In this document: one piece after another, positions 35,760 to 44,113 of the stretch
Layout: the number at the start of each line of letters is the position of its first letter
Numbering within the stretch: the stretch's first letter is position 1
Assembly: GCF_000348725.1 (NCBI RefSeq)
Contig: NC_020813.1
Location: forward strand, 2,084,248-2,148,247
Direction of reading: 5' to 3'
Length of the DNA: 64,000 bases
DNA from: Pseudobdellovibrio exovorus JSS
GTDB lineage: Bacteria > Bdellovibrionota > Bdellovibrionia > Bdellovibrionales > Bdellovibrionaceae
Program-made: the position numbers and the translations under genes
The notes under the pieces: generated by a model
Told to the model about the DNA's origin: nothing
Database searches by the model: none
Seen by the model: the letters and a program-made list of their open reading frames with translations, nothing else

Positions 35760-35786
35760 TTATCGGCAGATTTTAAAGAAGACTTA
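35760..35786 (-). promoter_or_regulatory. sigma-28 (FliA) promoter of flaG
   Basis: On the minus strand TAAGTCTT (35786-35779), an 11-base spacer and a perfect GCCGATAA (35767-35760) form a FliA promoter. Only seven bases separate the -10 from the flaG ATG, so transcription should begin at or next to the start codon. Confidence 0.7.
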
Positions 35787-35888
35787 AACTGAGATTTTTC
35801 TAAAGAAAAGACTGCCAGAAAGACTAGTCCAGAAACGGAAAAACGAAGGTTTGGTGACCCAAACCCTCGACAAGTATTATTTTGGACA

Positions 35889-35911
35889 GGGCGGAGGTCA
35901 TCGCCCCGCCC
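35889..35911 (-). terminator. GC-rich hairpin after flagellin 1
   Basis: GGGCGG (35889-35894) pairs with CCGCCC (35906-35911). It is 24 bases beyond the flagellin stop. No T run follows on the minus strand, so it may stabilise the message rather than end it. Confidence 0.4.
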
Positions 35912-35934
35912 AAAAAACTTAGATTACTAAATTA

Positions 35935-36768
35935 TTATCCAATTAATTTCAGAGCCATTGATGGCATTTGGTTAGCTTGAACCAATGTCGCTGAAGTACC
36001 TTGCAACAAGATGTTGTTACGAGCTAAGTCAGAAGTTGATTGAGCTACGTCAGTATCACGGATACGAGAGTTAGCTGCGCTCAAGTTCTCAGACATAGTA
36101 CCTAATACGTCAACAGTTGATGACAATCTGTTTTGTAAAGCACCCAAGTTAGCACGTGAACCATTCACTGTTGATTGAGCAGAATCTAAAGCTGTTAAAC
36201 CAGCTCTTGCACCCTCTTTAGAAGAGAAGTCGATGTCATTGATACCCAATTTAGCAACAGTTACATCTGTTTGTGAAGAGTCATAAGAAATCCAGTCAGT
36301 AGCTTCGTTAGCACCAGTACCTACGTGGATATCATATACACCACCAGAACCATTTAACAATTTACGATCACCGAATGATGTAGATTCAGCAACACGTTGA
36401 ATTTCCGATTTTAAAGCATCTACTTCTTTTTGGATGAATCCACGCTCTTTATCACCGATAGAGTCAGAAGCAGCTTGAACACCTAGTTCGCGAAGACGAG
36501 TTACAAGGTTTGAAACCTCACCCATACTTTGCTCAGCAGTTTGTAACATTGAGATACCGTCGTTAGCATTACGAGATGCTTGACCGAATGAACGGATTGT
36601 TGATTTTAATCCTTCACTGATAGCCAAACCTGCAGCATCGTCACCGGCTTTAGTGATTCTTGAACCAGTTGACAATTGCGCCATACTTTTTTGCATCTCT
36701 TTAGAGTTAGTGTTCATAACTCTTTGTGCATTAATCGACGCTACGTTTGTTGAAATTCTCATTCCCAT
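35935..36768 (-). CDS. fliC: flagellin 1
   Basis: The 277-residue protein is a short flagellin with only the D0/D1 domains: the N-terminal MRISTNVASINAQRVMN helix, STGSRITKAGDDAAGLAISE near residue 33, a small middle region, and a C-terminal RIRDTDVAQSTSDLARNNIL helix. The variable surface domains D2/D3 are absent, as in many predatory bacteria with sheathed flagella. A second, related flagellin lies at 38564. An AAGAGG site precedes the ATG, and a FliA promoter is found 168 bases upstream, giving a long leader. Confidence 0.97.
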   Translation of the reverse strand: MGMRISTNVASINAQRVMNTNSKEMQKSMAQLSTGSRITKAGDDAAGLAISEGLKSTIRSFGQASRNANDGISMLQTAEQSMGEVSNLVTRLRELGVQAASDSIGDKERGFIQKEVDALKSEIQRVAESTSFGDRKLLNGSGGVYDIHVGTGANEATDWISYDSSQTDVTVAKLGINDIDFSSKEGARAGLTALDSAQSTVNGSRANLGALQNRLSSTVDVLGTMSENLSAANSRIRDTDVAQSTSDLARNNILLQGTSATLVQANQMPSMALKLIG

Positions 36769-36935
36769 TTTAGACCTCTTTCTTTAAAGCCTTTGTCTTT
36801 GCAAAGTGCTTTGTACACGTTGGTGACTTGCTCTCGTCATGCGTGATTCCTACAATCGAAAACTTATTGGCAGTCACACCTTTAAGCCTTCTCGGTACCA
36901 AGCCCGTCGAGTCTGGGTCGTTGTTGTTGATGTAC

Positions 36936-36962
36936 CTTTCGGCTAGTCTGTATGGCGCTTTA
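36936..36962 (-). promoter_or_regulatory. sigma-28 (FliA) promoter of flagellin 1
   Basis: TAAAGCGC (36962-36955), an 11-base spacer and GCCGAAAG (36943-36936) match FliA elements with exact spacing. The leader to the ATG at 36768 is about 160 bases. The stretch 36963-37211 upstream holds no gene but several GGTC/GACC motifs. Confidence 0.65.
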
Positions 36963-37211
36963 GTCTCGTCCTGCAAAACTAGACCTTCGTCCAACGGAAA
37001 CTGGACTAAAGTTTTGAAAAATAGACCATTTTATAGGGTTTTTGCACGATTTAGGGCCTAAAAGGCCTTGGTCCCAACCAGTCTGTATAGGACCTTTCGC
37101 TGTCAGACCTCAGTCTTTGCGACCTTTAGTAGATGTCTAGTCGTGATTCTGGATTTTTCACTCTGTAAGCAGAGTGTTTTCAGAGGGAAAATTCACATTT
37201 TTCAGAAATAA

Positions 37212-37237
37212 AAAAGGGTTGCGTGAGCAACCCTTTT
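37212..37237 (-). terminator. rho-independent terminator
   Basis: AAAAGGGTTGC (37212-37222) pairs with GCAACCCTTTT (37227-37237) around GTGA; on the minus strand the stem is followed by a T run. It ends the 130-aa gene at 37270 and could act in both directions. Confidence 0.88.
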
Positions 37238-37269
37238 ACGAATGAAACTTAAGTTTCAACAGCGACGTA

Positions 37270-37662
37270 TTAGTCAGCTTTTTTAAGTAAGAACTTTGTT
37301 GCTTCATCACCTAAAGCGTCGATCACAACATTCACTTCTGCACCTTTTGCAGATCTTAAGCTCTCTGCATTCACAGTCGTTACATCAATATTTACTTTCA
37401 CTTCACTTAATAAATCAGACTGACATTTCATATCTGCAGAAAACTTATTTCCCGCAACACTGTACTTACCTTTACATGCGATTGGCTGTGGTAACTCAGA
37501 TGTGCTCACTTTAAAATCCACATCGCCACCGGCTTTTAATTCAAAACTAGCTTGAATCGTACCCGTGTCTGCATCTACAGCTTTATACTTTCCTAATTCC
37601 ACATTACTTGCGAATGCAGATCCTGAAGCGACTAATAATAAAGATACTAAAATTGATTTCAT
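37270..37662 (-). CDS. secreted 130-aa protein, paralogue A
   Basis: I choose the ATG ending at 37662, because AAAGGAGAG lies just before it and a clean signal peptide follows (ILVSLLLVASGSAFAS). The upstream open extension would add 41 non-matching residues. The mature 110 residues form a beta-rich domain with a Cys pair (IACKG and MKCQS) and a conserved end, VNVVIDALGDEATKFLLKK. The protein at 37905-38300 is a clear paralogue with the same Cys pair and the same end. The family is unknown to me. Both lie between the two flagellin genes. Confidence 0.8.
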   Translation of the reverse strand: MKSILVSLLLVASGSAFASNVELGKYKAVDADTGTIQASFELKAGGDVDFKVSTSELPQPIACKGKYSVAGNKFSADMKCQSDLLSEVKVNIDVTTVNAESLRSAKGAEVNVVIDALGDEATKFLLKKAD

Positions 37663-37830
37663 AAGGCCCTCTCTCCTTTTGGTTTTTGGTTTCGGTAAAC
37701 TATATGCCAATGCTATTCCAGCCCCAAAGGTGTCTAAAATGCTTCTGTGACCATTTCGCTGTATAATTTTCCTAAGCTGAGACACTCTACGCCAAACAAT
37801 CTAAAATTTGTTTACATATTAACAAAAAGA

Positions 37831-37852
37831 AAGGGGCACCTAGGTACCCCTT
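37831..37852 (-). terminator. rho-independent terminator
   Basis: AAGGGG (37831-37836) pairs with CCCCTT (37847-37852), extended by the palindromic ACCTAGGT core; a CTTTTTG run follows on the minus strand. It lies 53 bases after the stop of paralogue B. Confidence 0.75.
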
Positions 37853-37904
37853 CAAAAGCTTTATATTGATTTAAGCCCTTTTAAGCCTTTCAAGCCTTGA
37901 AGGC

Positions 37905-38300
37905 TTAGTCGTTCTTTTTCAACAAGAACGGAGTCGCTTCGTCACCTAAGGCATCGATAACCACGTTTACACGTACGCCATCTTTGCTTCTTAAGCCTTC
38001 AGGAGTCACATTCGTGATGTCGATTTGTACGCTCGCTGTAGGCAAAAGCGGAGTTGGGCAGTTTACGTTAGCAGTGAAAGTGTTACCTTTTACACTGTAT
38101 TTACCTTCGCAACCCGGAGCTGGCATTGTGAAGTCCGGAGATTTCACTGTGAAGTGAACAGTTCCGTTTGCTCTTAATTGAAAGTCAGCGATGATACTTT
38201 TCGTATCTGCATCTACTGCTCTGTATTTTCCTAATTCAACTGTTGCTGCGTTAGCTTGAAAAGCTGCGGCTAAAACTAAAGACATCAATAATGACTTCAT
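37905..38300 (-). CDS. secreted 131-aa protein, paralogue B
   Basis: The protein has a signal peptide (LLMSLVLAAAFQANA) and a mature domain that aligns along its whole length with the protein at 37270: both begin with VELGKY-R/K-AVDADT, share a Cys pair with the same spacing (GCEGK and VNCPT) and end with VNVVIDALGDEAT-FLLKK. It has its own AAAGGGG site and terminator, so it is a separate unit. The pair is a tandem duplication that has diverged. A periplasmic or secreted beta-fold is likely; the role is unknown. Confidence 0.83.
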   Translation of the reverse strand: MKSLLMSLVLAAAFQANAATVELGKYRAVDADTKSIIADFQLRANGTVHFTVKSPDFTMPAPGCEGKYSVKGNTFTANVNCPTPLLPTASVQIDITNVTPEGLRSKDGVRVNVVIDALGDEATPFLLKKND

Positions 38301-38476
38301 GTGTACCCCTTTATGTAATGTGGCATTATTACTACACTGACTTTGAAAAGCCTGTAAAGGGACTTAAGTCTTGACATAGAGCGAAAACTCTAGAAATTTT
38401 GCTTACTATTCGAGCGCTTTAAAAGGCTCTCAGACGAAGGCAACGAAGGATCAGAGCCTTTTAAAGTGCTCTGAAT

Positions 38477-38508
38477 AAAAAAGCCCTGATGGCAGTCACC
38501 ATCAGGGC
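38477..38508 (-). terminator. rho-independent terminator of flagellin 2
   Basis: GCCCTGATGG (38483-38492) pairs with CCATCAGGGC (38499-38508); a run of six T follows on the minus strand at 38482-38477. It lies 56 bases after the flagellin 2 stop. Confidence 0.92.
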
Positions 38509-38563
38509 GGGGTTCTGAAGTTATCTTATTAGGGTGACAACCTCAAAGGATCACCAAAGCACA

Positions 38564-39391
38564 TTAACCCAGCAACTTCATCACAGCATAAGGCTGCTGG
38601 TTGGCCTGAGCCAATACTGATAGACCCGCAGATTGTAACATCGTCGCCGATGCCAAGTCCGAAGACTCTTTCGCAATATCCGCATCCGCGATACGCGAGC
38701 GGGCCGCACTCATGTTTTCGTACTTCACATCCAACCCATTCACGGTCGATTCTAAGCGCGACTGAATCGCACCAAAACTCGCACGCATGGTGGAAACTTT
38801 TTCGAGGGCCTGTTCGGCATTACTTAATAAATCCCTAGCTCCGGACTTACTTGTAATGTCCACAGAATCTAAATTCAATTCGGAAGAGGTCGCATTCCCT
38901 TCAATCCTGTAAGTAATAATATTTTCTTTTCCAGAGTCAGATCCCACATGGAAGTCAAATGCAGCATTTGATCCGTCCAGTAACATCTTTTCGCCAAATT
39001 TTGTTGTTTTCGCAATACGATCAATCTCGTCGGACAAACTCTTCGCCTCTAACTGTAAGTATTGGCGCTCTTTCTGTCCCACGGAATCGGAAGCCGCTTG
39101 CACTCCTAATTCACGTAAACGCGTGATCAAGTTAGAAACCTCGGACAATCCACCCTCACCGACCTGAGTCGCTGAGATCGCATTGAAGGCATTACTTCTG
39201 GCTTGCGCTGTCGCTCGAATCTCGGATTTCATATTTTCCGAGATCGCTAAACCGGCCGAGTCATCAGCAGCCCTTACGATACGCGAACCTGTGGATAGTG
39301 CCTGCGAGGCATGTTCTAGCTTTTTCGATTGCGCCGCTAACGATCTTTGCGCGGCTATCGAAGCCATATTCGTTGTCACCCTTAAACCCAT
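38564..39391 (-). CDS. fliC: flagellin 2
   Basis: The 275-residue protein is a second D0/D1-type flagellin, similar in size and layout to flagellin 1 but clearly diverged (STGSRIVRAADDSAGLAISEN near residue 33, ESDLASATMLQSAG-type C-terminal helix). Multiple flagellins are usual in predatory Bdellovibrio. Its ATG follows a purine-rich AAGGGGGA site. A FliA-like promoter lies about 220 bases upstream, so its mRNA leader is long and contains a 9-bp hairpin. Confidence 0.96.
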   Translation of the reverse strand: MGLRVTTNMASIAAQRSLAAQSKKLEHASQALSTGSRIVRAADDSAGLAISENMKSEIRATAQARSNAFNAISATQVGEGGLSEVSNLITRLRELGVQAASDSVGQKERQYLQLEAKSLSDEIDRIAKTTKFGEKMLLDGSNAAFDFHVGSDSGKENIITYRIEGNATSSELNLDSVDITSKSGARDLLSNAEQALEKVSTMRASFGAIQSRLESTVNGLDVKYENMSAARSRIADADIAKESSDLASATMLQSAGLSVLAQANQQPYAVMKLLG

Positions 39392-39460
39392 ATACGTCCC
39401 CCTTGGATAATTTGTTGTTACTCTTTCTTTTGTTAAAAACTTTAAAATTATTGGCGAAGG

Positions 39461-39504
39461 ACCTACGAAAAACTCAGGGTGACTGACCTGTGAAGTTCGT
39501 AGGT
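39461..39504 (-). promoter_or_regulatory. hairpin in the flagellin 2 mRNA leader
   Basis: ACCTACGAA (39461-39469) pairs exactly with TTCGTAGGT (39496-39504). The loop region can form a smaller inner pairing. It falls between the predicted FliA start site and the gene, so it would be part of the message and may control stability or translation. Confidence 0.45.
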
Positions 39505-39609
39505 ACGCCTAAGAAGGGATTTGGGGTCTTATCACAGCTTCAGAGAAATCTTCTGCCGTGGAAAGAGATCCGAGGTCACTTATTAGTTCCGCCAACGTGT
39601 ACGGATATC

Positions 39610-39637
39610 TCTTCGGACCTAGGTCTAGGTAACTTTA
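39610..39637 (-). promoter_or_regulatory. sigma-28-like promoter of flagellin 2
   Basis: TAAAGTTA (39637-39630), a 12-base spacer and TCCGAAGA (39617-39610) resemble the FliA elements; the -35 is nearly perfect, the -10 weaker. The same 12-base spacing occurs at 13803. The 39638-39791 stretch upstream contains three GGTC-core motifs and no gene. Confidence 0.5.
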
Positions 39638-39791
39638 GCCTTTGGTCTAGTTTTTTTTATGAATTTTAATAAGTATATGATTTTATTGATGATTTATTTT
39701 TGAAAAAGCCAGCCCAAGGTCTAGCTTTAAAGCGACTTAGGTCCAGTTCAGATCTTTTTTGCGACAGTTGAATCTACTGAAAAATCAGATT

Positions 39792-40457
39792 TTATCGTGT
39801 TTTTAAAGGCTCGATCGCACTGACTTTACCCGCAGATAAAATCACTCGCTGCTGCGACATGGAAAGCACGTCGTCTTGATCGTGCGTGATCAAATAGACT
39901 GGAATTTCCAACTGTGAAATCACATTTTTTACGAGAGAGCGCGCCTCGGCGCGCAGCTCTGGATCTAATGCTGAAAACGGCTCGTCTAAAATCAACAGTC
40001 GCGGATTCGACATCAAAGCTCTGAGTAAAGCGATTCTTTGTTTCTCTCCGCCAGAAAGATTTTGTGCCCGAGTTTGCCAACAGGATTCGACAGATAAAGT
40101 TTTTTTCAATACCTCTAACTTTTGCATCGCTTCGGAATAGTGATTCCCTCTGTGACGTGAGCGCAAAACCAATAAAACATTTTCTTCTGCACTCAAGTGG
40201 GGAAATAAATCGTAAGACTGAAAAACAACTCCGATGCGGCGATCTTCCATACGCATTTTATTCAAGTCTTCACCTTTAAAAGTCCATTGCCAATCTGTAT
40301 CGGGCTTTAGCAGTCCCACCAGAATATTCAGCAATGTGGTTTTTCCAGCTCCGGAATGCCCGACAATAGCTGTCACACCGGATTCAGGAAGCTGTAATTC
40401 GGGAATATCTAAAACAAAATCCTCTGTCTTATAACGCAAATTTTTTATAGACGACAT
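39792..40457 (-). CDS. thiQ: thiamine ABC transporter ATP-binding protein
   Basis: The 221-residue protein is a complete ABC ATPase: Walker A GHSGAGKTT near residue 33, Q-loop VVFQSYDLFP, signature LSGGEKQRIALLRAL near 129, Walker B LLILDEPFSALD and the switch His in YLITHDQDDV. The short length and the partnership with ThiB/ThiP-type genes indicate ThiQ. It energises uptake of thiamine across the inner membrane. Its start lies 29 bases inside the end of the permease gene, so translation is coupled. Confidence 0.88.
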   Translation of the reverse strand: MSSIKNLRYKTEDFVLDIPELQLPESGVTAIVGHSGAGKTTLLNILVGLLKPDTDWQWTFKGEDLNKMRMEDRRIGVVFQSYDLFPHLSAEENVLLVLRSRHRGNHYSEAMQKLEVLKKTLSVESCWQTRAQNLSGGEKQRIALLRALMSNPRLLILDEPFSALDPELRAEARSLVKNVISQLEIPVYLITHDQDDVLSMSQQRVILSAGKVSAIEPLKTR

Positions 40458-41910
40458 AGATCACCTTCACCGCAGTGTAAACAAGAACCATCACTAAGAC
40501 CCAAAATACTAAAATGTAAAAGCTAATGAGGTAAGACAGAGCCAAGCGATAGCTACTTAAAAAACCCGCCGAAATCATTCCCAGTGTTTGCGTCTGTATT
40601 CCTAAAGACTTCACAATAGCATAATCACTGCTTAGCCATAAAACCAAAAAAGAGGCCCATGCCAGCAGACGTGTTTTGAGCTGACGAAAAATAATTTCAG
40701 AAATAATCACTCGTTTGGAAATCCCTAAAGCTTTAGCGATATTTATCTGGTGGCTTAAGTTTTCAATCGGTTTTTGCAAAAATAATTTAAAGAGCGCTGG
40801 GAATAACAAAACGCTCATGCCAAAAATTATTTTTGTCTGGTCAAAGTCAGCACTGACCGGAAAAATCAAATAGAAAGCAAACCCTGTCACCACAGTGGAC
40901 ACCGAGATCATGTGCACAGCTGAGTTAAAACGACCACGCTGAATAAAATCCAAAAGCCACAGGATCAGCAGCACCCCATTCATCAGCAAAAATAGCAGCA
41001 CTGTTTTTAAAGTGAACGATGTGGCTGCAGCTAAATCCCATATGTACATAAAAAGAAATGGGACTTGCGCTAACGAAGTCGTAACACCTCGTAAATAGCC
41101 ACCAATATAAAGAAGCAAGTAAACCAAAACAAAAACTAAACCTGTGAAAGAGACTAAATAGCGACCTTTAACAAAGACCTCTTTCGGGCGGCGCTGCTCG
41201 CGAAAAATCAGCACACTCAGAAAGAAAATAAGTAATGTCTGCAAGAAACCTAAAGTGACGGCCATATTCCAGTTATGCTCCACAAAAATCTTTTCGTAGA
41301 TAAGCACTTCCAAATTAAGACCACGACCACCACCCACCATCAACGGCACGGAAAAGCTCGAAAAACAGAAAATAAAAATAATAAAGAAATTCACCCAAAG
41401 ATCTGCCTTCAATGCAGGAAAATAAATACGGCTTAAAAACCTCAATCTTCCTATGCCATAGACTTCGCTGATCAAAGCCATGCGGCCCATTTTGTTTTCT
41501 GTCGACCACAATGTCAGCAAGGTTGCAAACCCCAAGTTAATCACACAAAAGACAAGAATGATTCCATAGGTGCCCATCGGAAACGGATTCACCAATGAAA
41601 AGATAATTAATATGGAATAAAGAGCCGGAAAAATTTGAGGCAGCATTAAGAGCTTTTCAACCCAAGACCGTGTCTTTGAACCTAGAGCCATAAGGCCTTG
41701 GCTCATCGGAATACTTAAGACAGTCACAATAAAAGCGGCGGTTCCCGCCTGCCACGTTGAATTCTTTAACGCGAAAAAGATCTCTTCCGTTGAAATCGTA
41801 AACTTCGGAGAAAAATACTTAAACAAAATAAAATAGGGTGCCAAAAAGCAGACAAACAGCCCAAAACTTAGAAATGAAAAATTCGCGAAAAAGTTTTTAG
41901 AGCCCTTCAT
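40429..41910 (-). CDS. thiP: thiamine ABC transporter permease (fused two-domain)
   Basis: The 493-residue protein contains about 11-12 membrane helices and two permease halves, as in ThiP and FbpB. The EAA-type loops that contact the ATPase are visible: SEVYGIGRLRFLSRIYFPALK near residue 145 and AKALGISKRVIISEIIFRQLK near 390. Its closest partners here, a ThiB-like binding protein and a short ATPase, decide for thiamine over iron. It overlaps both neighbours. No TPP riboswitch is seen before the operon. Confidence 0.86.
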   Translation of the reverse strand: MKGSKNFFANFSFLSFGLFVCFLAPYFILFKYFSPKFTISTEEIFFALKNSTWQAGTAAFIVTVLSIPMSQGLMALGSKTRSWVEKLLMLPQIFPALYSILIIFSLVNPFPMGTYGIILVFCVINLGFATLLTLWSTENKMGRMALISEVYGIGRLRFLSRIYFPALKADLWVNFFIIFIFCFSSFSVPLMVGGGRGLNLEVLIYEKIFVEHNWNMAVTLGFLQTLLIFFLSVLIFREQRRPKEVFVKGRYLVSFTGLVFVLVYLLLYIGGYLRGVTTSLAQVPFLFMYIWDLAAATSFTLKTVLLFLLMNGVLLILWLLDFIQRGRFNSAVHMISVSTVVTGFAFYLIFPVSADFDQTKIIFGMSVLLFPALFKLFLQKPIENLSHQINIAKALGISKRVIISEIIFRQLKTRLLAWASFLVLWLSSDYAIVKSLGIQTQTLGMISAGFLSSYRLALSYLISFYILVFWVLVMVLVYTAVKVIYVVYKKFAL

Positions 41911-42931
41911 TCTTTCGAATCTCAGACCAAGTGGCTACCCACTTTTCTATTTCAGCCGGTTCATAGAACTTTGCAGGAAGAGTTCTATAGATCTTAATCG
42001 CATCAAATAGGGTTCCCTCTTTTGCGTGTTCGATAACTGGCAACATATAGTTTTTGCTCATGATAATTTTTTGAGCCTCAGCCGATAATAAAAAATTCAC
42101 AAACATCTCGGCCGCTTCACAGTTTTTACATGTAGCTGGAATTCCTGCGAACTCCACTTGCAGTGGAAGAGGCTCTGTCGTTTCAATACTAAAATAGCCC
42201 GCATCAGACTCTTCTACTTGATGGTAAATCGGCGACGTCACATACGAAAAAACTAAATCCACTTGTTTGTTAGTGAACAGTCCATAAGAAGCTGACCAGC
42301 TTGGGGAAAAACTATGAGCCTGCTTCGCCATTCCTTTTAGGTACTGCAAAGCCTCATCTGGTGATTTACTTAAGAAAACCCACGATAAAAACTGTAATCC
42401 CGGAGAACTGGTGCGAGGGTCCTGTAAAGCAATTCGTCTGCTGAATTGGGAATGCAGTAAATCCGATATGCTCGAAACTTCGTAAGTAAAATCTTTGCGA
42501 GCGATAAAGCTCATCGGCGCCCAGTCATAGGGAATGAAGTTTTTATCGTTGGCTACAGCCGCAATACTGCTGGCAAACTTAATATTCTGATTACGAGGAA
42601 TGTCCCGCCACTGTATTTTACTTGCAGCACGAATAGCATCAAACTGATCAATCCCTAAAACCACATCAGCTAAAGAGCTCTCGTTTTCAAAACTGATTTT
42701 TTGTAGAGCCATTGCCAAATCTGAAATTTCAATAAACTCAACTTTGAAAATATTTTGTTTTTCGAAAGCTTCTTTCAGAGCTGGGCCCGCACCCCACTTC
42801 GCAACAAAGGAAGAAGACGCATACACGTATATTTTTTTATCTTCACTTTTATTAGCACTATTTTCGCTATAAAAATAAATACCCAATAAAGCGACAAAAA
42901 CAAAAACTATAAAACCAACAAAGTGCTTCAT
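41897..42931 (-). CDS. thiB: thiamine-binding periplasmic protein
   Basis: The 344-residue protein starts with a membrane-anchor-like signal (FVGFIVFVFVALLGIYFY). The body matches ThiB/TbpA from memory: YVYASSSFVAKWGAGPALKEAF near 37, a ADVVLGIDQFD segment near 88, FIPYDWAPMSFIARK near 120, QDPRTSSPGLQFL near 155 and WSASYGLFTNKQVDLVFSYVTSP near 196. It captures thiamine or its phosphates and hands them to ThiP. The start is four bases after the doxX stop, so the ABC genes may be read from that upstream unit. Confidence 0.9.
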   Translation of the reverse strand: MKHFVGFIVFVFVALLGIYFYSENSANKSEDKKIYVYASSSFVAKWGAGPALKEAFEKQNIFKVEFIEISDLAMALQKISFENESSLADVVLGIDQFDAIRAASKIQWRDIPRNQNIKFASSIAAVANDKNFIPYDWAPMSFIARKDFTYEVSSISDLLHSQFSRRIALQDPRTSSPGLQFLSWVFLSKSPDEALQYLKGMAKQAHSFSPSWSASYGLFTNKQVDLVFSYVTSPIYHQVEESDAGYFSIETTEPLPLQVEFAGIPATCKNCEAAEMFVNFLLSAEAQKIIMSKNYMLPVIEHAKEGTLFDAIKIYRTLPAKFYEPAEIEKWVATWSEIRKNEGL

Positions 42932-42934
42932 TCA

Positions 42935-43417
42935 CTACCACCAAAGACCACGACGACGTTTATAAAAATAGTAATCGACGCCAAGACAGCGTCCCGCACC
43001 CACCCATGCCAACATAATGTGGCAGGCGATTAAAAGCTTAAAGAAAATTTCCTGATCAACGGAATAGAATGTCATGTAGTTTAAGCAAAGCAGAATCGCT
43101 AAAGCAGAAACTGGGCGAACCACATAGCCAATGATATAAGACACACCCACAACAAGTTGCAGAGCAATGATAATAAATGCATAAATCTGCCAGTTCGGCA
43201 CAATTTGCTCGCTTAAAAGTAAGCGATACCATGCAGGAATTTGAGCTTTGTTTAACGCCGCCACAAAGACATCGGAGTATCCGCCGACTTTCATCACAAA
43301 CTTAGGCCAATCTTGAACAACTAAATCGAGATAATAGTATCCCAAGAAGATGCGAAGAAAAGACATAGGCAGTAAATGCCCGACATATTTGATACTCTCG
43401 AAGTAGGCTTGAAGCAT
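42935..43417 (-). CDS. DoxX-family membrane protein
   Basis: The 160-residue protein has four membrane helices. The start with FLRIFLGYYYLDLVVQDWPKF and the central LQLVVGVSYIIGYVVRPVSALAILLCLNY match the DoxX family layout. Its biochemical role is not clear; some relatives are tied to redox or sulfur metabolism. It sits between nth and the thiamine transporter genes with short spacing on the same strand (3 bases before thiB). Confidence 0.8.
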   Translation of the reverse strand: MLQAYFESIKYVGHLLPMSFLRIFLGYYYLDLVVQDWPKFVMKVGGYSDVFVAALNKAQIPAWYRLLLSEQIVPNWQIYAFIIIALQLVVGVSYIIGYVVRPVSALAILLCLNYMTFYSVDQEIFFKLLIACHIMLAWVGAGRCLGVDYYFYKRRRGLWW

Positions 43418-43429
43418 GACTAAGCCTAC

Positions 43430-44113
43430 CTAAACTCCACGCTTAGGACAAGCTTCCTGAAGAAAACAGATATCACATTTAGGACTACGTGCTACACAGA
43501 TTTCCCGACCATGTGCGATCAAATAATGCGACAGCATGATCCAGTCCTTCTGTGGACACATCTTATTGAGTTTCATTTCGATTTTTACCGCATCGGTCAT
43601 TTTAACCCAGCCAAAACGATTCGACAGTCTTGTGACATGAGTATCCACGACAACACCTGACGCTATACCAAAAGCGTTCCCCAAAACCACATTGGCAGTT
43701 TTACGGCCCACACCGGGAAGTGCGTGCAGCTCTTCTAGCGTCTGTGGAACTTCACCCTTGTACTTTTCCACAAGCTCTTGCGCGCACATTTTGATATTGC
43801 GAGCCTTATTGCGAAAAAAACCAGTGGATTTAATGATCTCTTCGATTTCTTCAACTGGAGCCTCGCTCATACTGAAACTATCGGGATACGCTTCAAATAG
43901 ATGCGGAGTCACTTTGTTAACTCGCTCATCAGTGCATTGTGCCGACAGGATCGTGGCCACTAAAAGCTCAAATGGATTCGTGAAGTGCAAAGCACAGTGA
44001 GCATAGGGATAATGTTTTTTTAGTTTTTTAAGGACGAAATCAAACTCGACTTTTGTCGCAGATTTTTTAGTAAGCTGCCGAGAAGAACTAACCTTCCGAT
44101 TCGCCAAAGTCAC
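43430..44113 (-). CDS. nth: endonuclease III
   Basis: The 227-residue protein carries the complete Nth pattern: FELLVATILSAQCTDERVN near residue 50, the helix-hairpin-helix LHALPGVGRKTANVVLGNAFG near 128 with the catalytic Lys, an Asp in GVVVDTHVTRLSNR, and the C-terminal [4Fe-4S] loop with four Cys (ICVARSPKCDICFLQEACP). It removes oxidised pyrimidines from DNA and nicks the resulting site. The start used is GTG at 44113, inside the end of the ferredoxin gene; a later start is possible because the first 20 residues are a polar extension. Confidence 0.95.
   Translation of the reverse strand: MTLANRKVSSSRQLTKKSATKVEFDFVLKKLKKHYPYAHCALHFTNPFELLVATILSAQCTDERVNKVTPHLFEAYPDSFSMSEAPVEEIEEIIKSTGFFRNKARNIKMCAQELVEKYKGEVPQTLEELHALPGVGRKTANVVLGNAFGIASGVVVDTHVTRLSNRFGWVKMTDAVKIEMKLNKMCPQKDWIMLSHYLIAHGREICVARSPKCDICFLQEACPKRGV

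Noticed and set aside
36770-36994. 74-codon open frame across the flagellin 1 leader
   Set aside because: Its ATG lies upstream of the FliA promoter, so the flagellin transcript would not contain the start; no binding site and no recognisable product.
37663-37785. 41-residue N-terminal extension of secreted paralogue A
   Set aside because: The inner ATG has a good binding site and leads directly into a signal peptide matching paralogue B.
42932-43430. TPP riboswitch for the thiamine transporter genes
   Set aside because: doxX and nth sit directly upstream with almost no gap and no THI-box-like sequence is visible.
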